DNA of 64,000 nt, taken from contig JAFVIC010000065.1 of the NCBI GenBank assembly GCA_017477935.1, positions 62,001-126,000 on the forward strand. The letters are read 5' to 3'. Below the pieces are notes generated by a model. The model was not told the DNA's origin and ran no database searches. It saw nothing but the letters and a program-made list of their open reading frames with translations. The position numbers were made by a program, and so were the translations under genes. Source of the stretch: Akkermansia sp. GTDB taxonomy: Bacteria; Verrucomicrobiota; Verrucomicrobiia; Verrucomicrobiales; Akkermansiaceae. Numbering within the stretch: the first letter of the stretch is position 1; the number at the start of each line of letters is the position of its first letter. Below are positions 43,970 to 51,687 of this stretch, one piece after another.

Positions 43970-44461
43970 TCAGCATGGCCGGAAATGCCGATACACACAT
44001 AGCAAGACCCAGCCGACCATACCACACCAGACCAGCATCACCGACACACAGATGACTATCAGGCCAATCCCGACACGGCGGGTAATACGGGATTGCTGCG
44101 GGTCCTCCGGATTGACGTAGATGCTAATGGTTGAATAATCATCATGGCACACCTCTCGCAACGGGATTGTTTTGCCTTTGGCAAACGTAACGGATTGCTC
44201 TCGGCTATCAAGGGTATAGAGCTTTCCCCCATATTGAAACTCCGCGACAATATATGTAGCAGACCCCTCCCCCGACGGGCCATAATCGAGCAGTTTTCCC
44301 GCCACCGGTTCGGGCAATAGTTTGCAGTCCTGATACACGGTTGAGAGAAAACCGGCAAAGCCCCAGGCAAACCCACACAATATCAGCAGAGCCGCTACGA
44401 CACCAAGCCAGAAGTTCGGAGATTCAGGCTTGTAATCATGAAACTGTGGGTCGTACGCCAT
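43970..44461 (-). CDS. DUF3592-type membrane protein
   Basis: A 163-residue protein with two membrane helices (about 17-38 and 130-153) around an extracytoplasmic beta domain. ATYIVAEFQYGGKLYTLDS and ISIYVNPEDPQQSRI fit the DUF3592 pattern. The function of the family is unknown. It is the last gene of the lepA unit; its start shares one base with the preceding stop. Confidence 0.72.
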   Translation of the reverse strand: MAYDPQFHDYKPESPNFWLGVVAALLILCGFAWGFAGFLSTVYQDCKLLPEPVAGKLLDYGPSGEGSATYIVAEFQYGGKLYTLDSREQSVTFAKGKTIPLREVCHDDYSTISIYVNPEDPQQSRITRRVGIGLIVICVSVMLVWCGMVGWVLLCVYRHFRPC

Positions 44462-44940
44462 CAGGACAGAAACATATCGCGTTGTTGCTCAATCTGTTTA
44501 CAAAGCTGCACAGCCTTGGTCTCGCTATGAAATTCGGCGAGTTCCTGCTGCAAGCCATCGGCAGATAGCAAGACGGCGTACATCGTCTGAACGCCGGAGT
44601 CATCATGGTGGTTGAGGAGCCGTGACTTCACACTCAGAGAACATCTGCGAGTAGAGAACTCACGAGCCCGGCTGATACCGAAAAAACGGAAGTGATAGCT
44701 TGTCACCTCGCGCGACATGAGCAGGTATTTCTGCCCGTAGCACTGGTACAAAAAAACGACAGCAGCCCCTGCCCCCGGAATCAAGGGCATGACCGGCAAA
44801 AACCACCCCGCCCCCATCGCTGCCCGATGGTAAAATAACCAACCGGCAGCGGTAAGCAATACCAGCGCAAACATCAGCAACAGCCCCTGCCAGTACCAGG
44901 GGTACCGCTCTTTGAGCTCGATGCGCACCGGTGCGGGCAT
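44461..44940 (-). CDS. Small membrane protein of unknown function
   Basis: A 159-residue protein with two N-terminal membrane helices (about 18-37 and 45-65) separated by a short loop. A cytosolic beta-rich domain follows (KYLLMSREVTSYHFRFFGIS..., SLSVKSRLLNHH) and could be a PH-like fold by pattern only. It starts one base after the lepA stop and shares one base with the next gene, so expression is coupled to lepA. The family is not recognised. Confidence 0.7.
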   Translation of the reverse strand: MPAPVRIELKERYPWYWQGLLLMFALVLLTAAGWLFYHRAAMGAGWFLPVMPLIPGAGAAVVFLYQCYGQKYLLMSREVTSYHFRFFGISRAREFSTRRCSLSVKSRLLNHHDDSGVQTMYAVLLSADGLQQELAEFHSETKAVQLCKQIEQQRDMFLS

Positions 44941-44941
44941 A

Positions 44942-46747
44942 TCAATCGCCGGTCTTGAGCACGTTGATGAAGGCCTCTTGCGGGATGTTCACGCGGCCGA
45001 TGGACTTCATGCGCTTCTTACCCTCCTTCTGCTTTTCGAGCAGCTTGCGCTTACGGGTCACGTCACCGCCGTAACACTTGGCCGTCACGTTCTTGCGCAT
45101 GGCGGAGATGCTCTCACGGGCAATAATCTTGCCGCCGATGCAAGCCTGGATAGCCACGGTGAAGAGCTGTCTTGGTATCACATCCTTGAGCTTCAGCGCG
45201 ATTTCACGGCCCTGCGATTCGGCACGCTCACGGTGAACAATCATCGAGAACGCATCCACCGGCTCACCGGCTATCATCATGTCCATCTTCACGAGCTTGG
45301 CAGCCTGATAGCCGTCGTACTCGTAGTCCATGGAGCCGTAGCCGCGAGTGGTCGATTTGAGCTTGTCGTTGAAATCCACCAGGATTTCAGCCATGGGAAT
45401 GCGGCAGGTGAGCATCACACGCGTGTCGTCAATCGTCTCGGTATGCACGACTTCACCGCGTTTCTCCATCACGATTCGCATGATATCGCCGATGTAGTCG
45501 GCAGGTATCATCACGAACACTTTGACAATGGGTTCACGAATCTCCTGAATTTCCTGCGGGTCGGGGAGTATGCTGGGGTTATCCACCTGAATCTCTGAGC
45601 CATCAGTCTTCGTCACCTCGTAAATCACGGAGGGATAGGTGGAAATGACGTCCATATTGAACTCACGGCGCAGGCGCTCCTGGATAATCTCCATGTGCAG
45701 CAGGCCGAGGAAACCACAGCGGAAACCGAAACCGAGAGCCACGGAGCTCTCACCCATGTAGGTGAAGGCCGCATCATTAATCTGCAGCTTGGCCATGGCG
45801 GCCTTCAGCGCCTCGTAGTCCGAGGAATCCACCGGGTAAATGCCGGAGAACACCATGGGGCGAATCTCCTTGAAACCGGGCAGCGGCTCGGCGCAGGGAT
45901 TAGCGAGGTTCGTGTAGGTGTCACCGATTTTCACATCGGCGGCAGACTTCATGTTGGCGATGATATAGCCTACATCGCCGGTTTCGAGCTGGTCGGTCGC
46001 CTGCATCTTGGGGGTGAAAACACCCACTTCCTTCACTTCGTAAGTCTCATCCGTAGCAAAGAGCTTGACCTTCATGCCGCGCGATACGGTGCCGCTCACC
46101 ATGCGCACGTAGGACACCACGCCGCGGTAAGAGTCATACACCGAGTCGAACACCAGCGCGCGCAGCTTGTCATCTTCCGCCGGCTTGGGAGCAGGCACAC
46201 GACTCACGATTGCCTCAAGCACATCCTCAATACCGATACCGGCCTTGGCGGAGCAGAGAATCGCTTCCTCATGAGGAATGCAGACCACATCCTCAAGCTG
46301 CTTGTAAACCTTGGGCAGATTGGCGCTGGGCAGGTCAATTTTGTTCACCACCGGCACGATTTCCAGCTGCTGGTCCAGGGCGAGGTGCATGTTAGCCAGG
46401 GTCTGAGCCTCCACACCTTGCGCGGCATCCACAATCAGCACGGCACCGTCACAGGCGGCGAGAGAGCGGCTCACCTCGTAAGAGAAGTCAACGTGGCCGG
46501 GGGTATCGAGCAGATTAAGCTCGTAGGTGTTACCATCCTTGGCCTTGTAGCGCATGGTCACGGGGTGCGATTTAATGGTAATACCTTTTTCGCGCTCCAG
46601 ATCCATAGCATCGAGCAGCTGATCCTGTTTGTCGCGCTCGCCGATGGTGTTAGTGAACTCCAGCAGACGATCCGAAAGGGTCGTCTTGCCGTGGTCAATG
46701 TGAGCAATGATGGAAAAGTTTCTCTTGAAGCGGATATCCGTAGCCAT
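44942..46747 (-). CDS. lepA: Elongation factor 4 (LepA)
   Basis: A 601-residue translational GTPase that back-translocates stalled ribosomes. G motifs are IIAHIDHGKTTLSDR (G1, just after the start), LLDTPGHVDFSYEV (G3) and PVVNKIDLP (G4). The LepA C-terminal domain is complete (ARESISAMRKNVTAKCYGGDVTRKRKLLEKQKEGKKRM and beyond), ending near VNIPQEAFINVL. ATG 46747 opens MATDIRFKRNF, the family start, and fits the near-leaderless promoter. The longer in-frame start at 46951 is rejected. Confidence 0.97.
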   Translation of the reverse strand: MATDIRFKRNFSIIAHIDHGKTTLSDRLLEFTNTIGERDKQDQLLDAMDLEREKGITIKSHPVTMRYKAKDGNTYELNLLDTPGHVDFSYEVSRSLAACDGAVLIVDAAQGVEAQTLANMHLALDQQLEIVPVVNKIDLPSANLPKVYKQLEDVVCIPHEEAILCSAKAGIGIEDVLEAIVSRVPAPKPAEDDKLRALVFDSVYDSYRGVVSYVRMVSGTVSRGMKVKLFATDETYEVKEVGVFTPKMQATDQLETGDVGYIIANMKSAADVKIGDTYTNLANPCAEPLPGFKEIRPMVFSGIYPVDSSDYEALKAAMAKLQINDAAFTYMGESSVALGFGFRCGFLGLLHMEIIQERLRREFNMDVISTYPSVIYEVTKTDGSEIQVDNPSILPDPQEIQEIREPIVKVFVMIPADYIGDIMRIVMEKRGEVVHTETIDDTRVMLTCRIPMAEILVDFNDKLKSTTRGYGSMDYEYDGYQAAKLVKMDMMIAGEPVDAFSMIVHRERAESQGREIALKLKDVIPRQLFTVAIQACIGGKIIARESISAMRKNVTAKCYGGDVTRKRKLLEKQKEGKKRMKSIGRVNIPQEAFINVLKTGD

Positions 46748-46756
46748 GCGCGCGGG

Positions 46757-46785
46757 AATATACACGTTTGTCTTTCTTTTGTCAA
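46757..46785 (-). promoter_or_regulatory. Promoter of lepA (near-leaderless)
   Basis: On the minus strand, TTGACA (46785-46780) and TATATT (46762-46757) are separated by exactly 17 bp. The -10 box ends 9 bases before the lepA ATG at 46747. Confidence 0.8.
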
Positions 46786-46851
46786 GCCGAAAGTTTGAAG
46801 GAAAACGGGCGAAAAAACAGGCGACTTGTGCGCTGCTGTCAACATGCGGCC

Positions 46852-46880
46852 TTGACACAGCGCGCGCATGAGCGCATAAT
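46852..46880 (+). promoter_or_regulatory. Promoter of cysS (near-leaderless)
   Basis: TTGACA (46852-46857) and CATAAT (46875-46880) are separated by 17 bp. The -10 box ends 9 bases before the cysS ATG at 46890. It is divergent from the lepA promoter in the same intergenic region. Confidence 0.8.
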
Positions 46881-46889
46881 CTGCGTGCT

Positions 46890-48305
46890 ATGTTAAACTT
46901 ATATGATACACAGTCGGGGGCTATGAAGCCCGTGCAGGCGGAAGACGGCAAGCAGCTGCGCTTCTACTGTTGCGGCCCGACCGTGTATGCTGCTGCGCAT
47001 ATCGGCAATTTCCGCACCTTCGTTGTACAGGATGTTTTCCGCCGCGTGGTCGAGCTGGGCGGCCTGCGCACCAAGCATGTGCGCAACCTGACGGATGTGG
47101 ACGACAAAACTATCCGAAACTCCCAGGCTCAGGGCATGCCGCTGGGTGAATATACCGCCAAATGGACAGCTAAGTTTCACGATGACTGCAAGGCCCTCAA
47201 CTGCCTGCCCCCGCATGTGGAACCCAGCGCCGTGGGCCACATCAAAGAGCAGCTCGATATCGTGCAGAAACTCATCGATGCCAACCACGCCTACCAGAGC
47301 GACGACGGTTCCGTCTACTTCCGCATTTCCTCCTATGCCGACTACGGTCGCCTGGCGCACCTCGACCGCCAGGAACTCGACCTCGGCAAAACCGCCAACA
47401 GCCGCGCAGATACCGACGAGTACGAGAAGGACAGCGTGGCCGACTTCGTGCTGTGGAAAGCCCGTCGCCCTGAGGATGGCCCCAACTTCTGGCCCTCGCC
47501 CTGGGGTGAGGGGCGCCCCGGCTGGCACCTGGAATGCTCAGCCATGAGCCACAAGTACTTGGGTGACACCTTCGACCTGCACTCCGGCGGCGTGGATTTG
47601 GTTTTCCCGCACCATGAGAATGAGATTGCCCAGAGCCGCTGTGCCTGCGGTGGCGAGTTTGCCCGCCACTGGTTCCATGTGACCCACCTGTTGGTGGATG
47701 GCGCCAAGATGAGCAAGAGCCTCGGCAACATGTACACCCTCGACCAGCTGCAGGAGATGGGCTACACCCCCGCCGCCCTGCGCTATGTGCTCGCAGGTGC
47801 CTATTATCGCCGCCCGCTCAACTTCACCCTCACCGGCATGAAGGATGCTACCAGCGCCCTCAACAAGCTCGGCCGATTCGACAAAGAACTGGCCAAGGCC
47901 AGCGGAGCCAAGGAACCCACCTATCGCGACCTCGTGAAAAAGGCCCCTGCTCTCGGCGCGTTCCAACCCGCCTGGGACAGCCTGGAGGACGACCTGAACG
48001 GCCCGGAGGCTCTCGGCCATGTATTCAGTGCCATGAAGGGAATCAAACCCGCTGAGCTGGATGCCGCCGCTGCCGCCGATGTATGGCGGGCTTTCCGCTT
48101 CATCATGGAGGCGCTGGGGCTGCAACTGCCTGACCCGGATGCCGACATCGAAGTCCCCGCCGACATCAAAGCCATTGCCGACGAGCGCTGGGCTGCCCGC
48201 CTGGCGAAAGACTGGGCCACGGCCGATGCTCTGCGTGGCAAGCTCGCCGAGCTGGGCTGGGCGATGAAAGACGGCAAAGACGGCTACAAACTCACCAAAG
48301 CGTAA
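46890..48305 (+). CDS. cysS: Cysteinyl-tRNA synthetase
   Basis: A 471-residue class I synthetase. It has CCGPTVYAAAHIGNFRTF (HIGH-type HIGN with the zinc Cys), RNLTDVDDKTI, RPGWHLECSAM, DLHSGGVDLVFPHHENEIAQS and the KMSKS loop GAKMSKSLGN. The C-terminal anticodon region is complete. It lies 6 bp before the queF start. The frame is intact and the length typical. Confidence 0.97.
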   Translation: MLNLYDTQSGAMKPVQAEDGKQLRFYCCGPTVYAAAHIGNFRTFVVQDVFRRVVELGGLRTKHVRNLTDVDDKTIRNSQAQGMPLGEYTAKWTAKFHDDCKALNCLPPHVEPSAVGHIKEQLDIVQKLIDANHAYQSDDGSVYFRISSYADYGRLAHLDRQELDLGKTANSRADTDEYEKDSVADFVLWKARRPEDGPNFWPSPWGEGRPGWHLECSAMSHKYLGDTFDLHSGGVDLVFPHHENEIAQSRCACGGEFARHWFHVTHLLVDGAKMSKSLGNMYTLDQLQEMGYTPAALRYVLAGAYYRRPLNFTLTGMKDATSALNKLGRFDKELAKASGAKEPTYRDLVKKAPALGAFQPAWDSLEDDLNGPEALGHVFSAMKGIKPAELDAAAAADVWRAFRFIMEALGLQLPDPDADIEVPADIKAIADERWAARLAKDWATADALRGKLAELGWAMKDGKDGYKLTKA

Positions 48306-48311
48306 TTGACC

Positions 48312-48725
48312 ATGGACAACAAAGACCTTTCCCTGCTCGGCAAGCACAGCGAATTCTTCCGCACGCCCGAAGAAGCTAAGCTGGAGGCATTCCCGAACCG
48401 CAGTCCGCAGCGCCCCTACGTGGTAACCCTCACCACGCACGAGTTCTCGTCCCTCTGCCCCGTAACGGGGCAACCGGACAGCTGTGAGCTGACCATTACC
48501 TACACCCCCGCTGAGAAAGTGGTGGAAACCAAGAGTCTGAAATACTACCTGGTATCCTTCCGCAACTACGCAGCGTTCAACGAGCAGGTCGTCAACCGCA
48601 TACTCGATGACCTGGTAGCAGCTGTTGACCCGGCCTGGATGAAAGTGGAAGGCCGTTTCGGCGCCCGCGGCGGTATACAGCTGACCTGCACCGCCGAGCA
48701 CAAGCCTGAGAACCGCCCTGCATGA
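48312..48725 (+). CDS. queF: NADPH-dependent 7-cyano-7-deazaguanine (preQ0) reductase QueF
   Basis: A 137-residue, small type I QueF that reduces preQ0 to preQ1 in queuosine synthesis. The catalytic Cys49 is in FSSLCPVTGQPD, with Asp56 nearby. ETKSLKYYLVSFRNYAAFNEQ is the conserved middle block. It overlaps queC by 4 bases and lies 6 bp after cysS. A TTG at 48306 is possible in frame, but ATG 48312 fits the family better. It supplies the queuosine pathway used by gluQ. Confidence 0.95.
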   Translation: MDNKDLSLLGKHSEFFRTPEEAKLEAFPNRSPQRPYVVTLTTHEFSSLCPVTGQPDSCELTITYTPAEKVVETKSLKYYLVSFRNYAAFNEQVVNRILDDLVAAVDPAWMKVEGRFGARGGIQLTCTAEHKPENRPA

Positions 48726-49378
48726 AAGTAGCCGTTCTGCTCTCCGGCGGGTTGGATTCCACAACCGCACTTTACTGGGCGCACCACCATCACGAAGTGG
48801 TGTGCGCCCTTTCTTTCGACTACGGCAGCAATCACGCCGCGCGAGAGCTGGCATGCGCCCGCTATCAGGCCGAGCAACTGGGCATACCCTACCACGAGAT
48901 TGACCTGCGCTCCATTTCGGCGCACCTGCAAAGCGCCCTGCTGAGTGGCGCGGAGGCTATACCCACCGCCGATTACGCGGAAGACAACCTGAAGCAGACA
49001 GTCGTTCCGTTCCGCAACGGCATCTTTCTGGCCATTGCCGCCGGAATTGCCGAAAGCAACGGTGCAACGGGTATCGTCATTGCCGCGCACGGCGGCGACC
49101 ACGCGCTCTACCCCGATTGCCGGGAGGACTTCATGACGGCCATGGCTGCCGCCATCTCACTAGGCACCTACGCTAACCTGGAAATCCTGCGCCCCTTCAT
49201 CACCCACAGCAAGGGTGAAATCACCGCCATCGGCGCGCAGCTCGGCGTAGATTTTGCCCACACCTACTCCTGCTACTGCGGGCGCGAGCGGCACTGCGGT
49301 CAGTGTGCCACCTGCCGCGAACGCCGAGACTCTTTCGCCGCAGCAGGGCTCCCCGACCCGACTGATTATGAAGACTGA
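48722..49378 (+). CDS. queC: 7-cyano-7-deazaguanine synthase QueC
   Basis: A 218-residue QueC that converts 7-carboxy-7-deazaguanine to preQ0 with ATP and ammonia. The PP-loop is VLLSGGLDSTTAL (8-13 SGGLDS), followed by ALSFDYGSNHA. NDL-type blocks include FRNGIFLAIAAGIAE. The C terminus has a Cys4 zinc site (CYCGRERHCGQCATC). It is coupled to queF by a 4-base overlap; queD and queE are not visible in this window. Confidence 0.96.
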   Translation: MKVAVLLSGGLDSTTALYWAHHHHEVVCALSFDYGSNHAARELACARYQAEQLGIPYHEIDLRSISAHLQSALLSGAEAIPTADYAEDNLKQTVVPFRNGIFLAIAAGIAESNGATGIVIAAHGGDHALYPDCREDFMTAMAAAISLGTYANLEILRPFITHSKGEITAIGAQLGVDFAHTYSCYCGRERHCGQCATCRERRDSFAAAGLPDPTDYED

Positions 49379-49832
49379 ACGAATTATCCTGATTTCCGTC
49401 GCGCTCCTCACCGGTTGCTCTCAGTTGAAAGCTGATTGCGGTCCGGGCATGTCGGCACACCCCCTGCCCAAAGCGGAGACCGAAGCTAACAGAGATTATG
49501 CCAAGCTGGTTCGGACAGCTGCGGCTCAATGCACCGGCATCAAAATCATCGCCCCCGGCGCCCCGGCCACTGCCCTGCTCTCTGCCGCCGACAAAGCAGA
49601 GATATGCGATATTTTCAGCCGGGCAGAACCCGTGCAAAAGTATTCCCTGGTGCACATCTGGCAAGAGCAGATTGATATCTGCTTCGTGGCCGCAGATGGC
49701 AGCGACATCATGACCGTAAGCAATTACGACTTCGGCTGCTCACAAACCGGCAGCCTGACCGAAAGCGGTAAGATATTACTGAGCGAAGCAGACGATAAGC
49801 GCCTGCGGGAAATCCTGTCGTCGTATTATTAA
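49368..49832 (+). CDS. Putative lipoprotein of unknown function
   Basis: A 154-residue protein starting inside the last codons of queC (overlap of 11 bases). It has a lipoprotein signal peptide ending LLTGC (lipobox L-T-G-C, Cys at residue 19). The mature part has no family I recognise; DKAEICDIFSRAEPVQ and LSEADDKRLREILSSYY frame a beta-rich middle. ATG 49368 is chosen because it opens directly into the signal peptide. Its stop overlaps by 4 bases the convergent L,D-transpeptidase stop. Confidence 0.7.
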   Translation: MKTERIILISVALLTGCSQLKADCGPGMSAHPLPKAETEANRDYAKLVRTAAAQCTGIKIIAPGAPATALLSAADKAEICDIFSRAEPVQKYSLVHIWQEQIDICFVAADGSDIMTVSNYDFGCSQTGSLTESGKILLSEADDKRLREILSSYY

Positions 49833-50638
49833 TCCACCACAAAGACCGCCGTTCCGACCTCACTGTGGTCAAAAAGGAAACGGGCGTCATTCCAATTCAA
49901 TCGAATGCAGCCATGGGACGCAGGGTATGAACGCACCGGCCCCTGGTGCAACCCCACACCATCGAGCGTAAGCCGCATGAAATAGGGCATAGCACAGTGA
50001 TAGAGATTGGAGACGTGGTCCTTATCTTTCTCCATCACGCGGAAATGGCCCTTGGGTGTAGGGGTTGTTTTTTTACCGCTGCACACACGGAATGTGCGCA
50101 ACTCCGTCATTCCATCCATCAAAACCCCCTGCTGTGCCTTGAGGCGGATAATGATATGGCGGCCTTTCTTGTCTGCGGCAGCCAGAACCTCAGCGTGTTC
50201 GCGATTGTACTTCTCGGCCTCGATTTTCGCCTGCAAAGCAGCCCGATTCAAGGCCGCGCGGCGAGCTCGGCGCATGAGCTTACGCTGTTTAGCGGTCAGC
50301 GCCGAGCCATCCGCCAACTGCTCTTCAGTCGGCTCCTCATCTTCCGGGTACACATAGCGCACCACGCGCCCGTTTTTCACAATACCATAAGGCGGGAGAG
50401 AAGCCGTGTACATCTGCTCCTCAGTGAGTTGCCATTCGGGCTGAATCTCCAAATCCACAGGCAAACGGTAGCGCTCCGCCATCGCTGCCATCGGGCTACG
50501 ATACCGTGGCTCAGGGCGTTCAATCTCAAAGAGAGCCGGGCCGGGCTCCAGAGTCTCCGGCACCTCATCATCACAGTTATTCCCCCACGCCATGCAGGAC
50601 GTGAGAGCGCATAACATAACTGACAGCTTGTAACCCAT
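49829..50638 (-). CDS. L,D-transpeptidase (YkuD domain), probable lipoprotein
   Basis: A 269-residue envelope protein. ATG 50638 opens a lipoprotein-like signal peptide (MGYKLSVMLCALTSC). The C-terminal YkuD domain (about 155-269) has HIIIRLKAQQ, KKTTPTPKGHFRV, GVGLHQGP and the catalytic SHGCIRL (Cys244). These enzymes make 3-3 peptidoglycan crosslinks or anchor proteins. The middle carries an alanine/lysine-rich helix. Its stop overlaps that of the convergent lipoprotein gene. Confidence 0.88.
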   Translation of the reverse strand: MGYKLSVMLCALTSCMAWGNNCDDEVPETLEPGPALFEIERPEPRYRSPMAAMAERYRLPVDLEIQPEWQLTEEQMYTASLPPYGIVKNGRVVRYVYPEDEEPTEEQLADGSALTAKQRKLMRRARRAALNRAALQAKIEAEKYNREHAEVLAAADKKGRHIIIRLKAQQGVLMDGMTELRTFRVCSGKKTTPTPKGHFRVMEKDKDHVSNLYHCAMPYFMRLTLDGVGLHQGPVRSYPASHGCIRLNWNDARFLFDHSEVGTAVFVVD

Positions 50639-50664
50639 GCGAAGCTTTCCGCAAAATGTATCAC

Positions 50665-50693
50665 ATTTTAACAGCAGAGGCAAGCATAAACAA
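50665..50693 (-). promoter_or_regulatory. Promoter of the L,D-transpeptidase gene
   Basis: On the minus strand, TTGTTT (50693-50688) and TAAAAT (50670-50665) are separated by 17 bp, with a leader of about 20 bases to the ATG at 50638. Confidence 0.5.
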
Positions 50694-50738
50694 GCACCAT
50701 GACAGGTTAAGCAACGGCACCCCCACGGAGCGAAAAGC

Positions 50739-51623
50739 TCAGACCATCAGTGCGTGCTCCTCAACCACGCCGGGTGGCCAGATACCCTGGCGCGCCATAA
50801 AGCTTTCCCACGCGAGAAGAACCTGCTCAAATACAGTGGGATTGACGGAAAAATGAGTAAGAGTATGGTCGGCGCCCGGGCAGAGTACCAGTTCCACCTC
50901 ATTGCCCAAAGCGCGCCACTCTTCACAGAACCACTCACGCATGGCGTAGTCCTGCAGCGGGTCAGCCATACCCTGAGCACAGAAAAGCGGCGGCAGATAA
51001 CGCCGCAACAGAGCGCAGGGGTTGAAACGGTCCGGCGAACTCACTTCCGCCTTGCAATTCAGCTGGCGAGCCTCGGGCGAGAGCACATCCACCAGGCCGC
51101 GGAATATCGCCACGGCAGCCGGCTGCATGGGCAGTTCGTCACGGCTGCCGATTTTCCACCAACGGCGGGTCTGCAGCATAGGCTGCATCGCGGCATTGAG
51201 CGCCATCAGTCCACCGGCATCTGTCCCGGCCAGAGTGATGGCGAATTGATCAATGCCTAAGCCGCCGGCATTGTCATGCAGCCACCGCCAGGCATCCAGG
51301 CCATCCTGTATGATATCCTCCGCCGTCACATCATATTTCGCGTGGGTTCTGTACTCAGGCAGCAGACACACGATACCGCGTGTTGACAGGTGCACGGCCC
51401 AAGCCACAAATTCCTCACTGAACTCCAGTGCCCACATACCACCGTGGAAAAACATCACCGCCGGCATGAAAGCTGTCTCGACATGCCCCGGTGGTGCAAA
51501 CATGTGCACCTTCAGCTCTACGCCATCAGAAAATCGTTTCCACACAAAAGACGGCGTACCGGCGGGGATTCGCCGGGTGTCATTCAGCTCTGGGGCTTCA
51601 GCACTCTCCGAAAATGACGTCAT
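50739..51623 (-). CDS. Alpha/beta-hydrolase (HSL/esterase type) with Asp at the nucleophile position
   Basis: A 294-residue cytosolic alpha/beta-hydrolase. The oxyanion-hole motif HGGMW (60-64) and the elbow region ITLAGTDAGGLMAL match the hormone-sensitive-lipase/esterase type. The usual G-D-S-A-G reads G-T-D-A-G, so Asp135 stands where the nucleophile Ser is expected. A C-terminal GADHTLTHF supplies the likely His. Asp nucleophiles are known in epoxide hydrolases and haloalkane dehalogenases but not in this branch, so it may be inactive or altered. The start is divergent from the next secreted protein gene. Confidence 0.8.
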   Translation of the reverse strand: MTSFSESAEAPELNDTRRIPAGTPSFVWKRFSDGVELKVHMFAPPGHVETAFMPAVMFFHGGMWALEFSEEFVAWAVHLSTRGIVCLLPEYRTHAKYDVTAEDIIQDGLDAWRWLHDNAGGLGIDQFAITLAGTDAGGLMALNAAMQPMLQTRRWWKIGSRDELPMQPAAVAIFRGLVDVLSPEARQLNCKAEVSSPDRFNPCALLRRYLPPLFCAQGMADPLQDYAMREWFCEEWRALGNEVELVLCPGADHTLTHFSVNPTVFEQVLLAWESFMARQGIWPPGVVEEHALMV

Positions 51624-51648
51624 AACGTAGCACTAGTATGCTATTTTC

Positions 51649-51677
51649 TTGCCAAAAAAGCAAGCATGTTGTAAAGT
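51649..51677 (+). promoter_or_regulatory. Promoter of the secreted protein gene at 51688 (near-leaderless)
   Basis: TTGCCA (51649-51654) and TAAAGT (51672-51677) are separated by 17 bp, with 10 bases from the -10 box to the ATG at 51688. Confidence 0.55.
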
Positions 51678-51687
51678 ATAGGCAGTT

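Noticed and set aside
46748-46951. Upstream extension of lepA by 68 codons
   Set aside because: The extension crosses the lepA and cysS promoters and encodes no family-like sequence; the LepA family begins at MATDIRF.
47538-48854. 438-codon minus-strand ORF opposite cysS-queF-queC
   Set aside because: Antisense to three well-identified genes; no domain visible.
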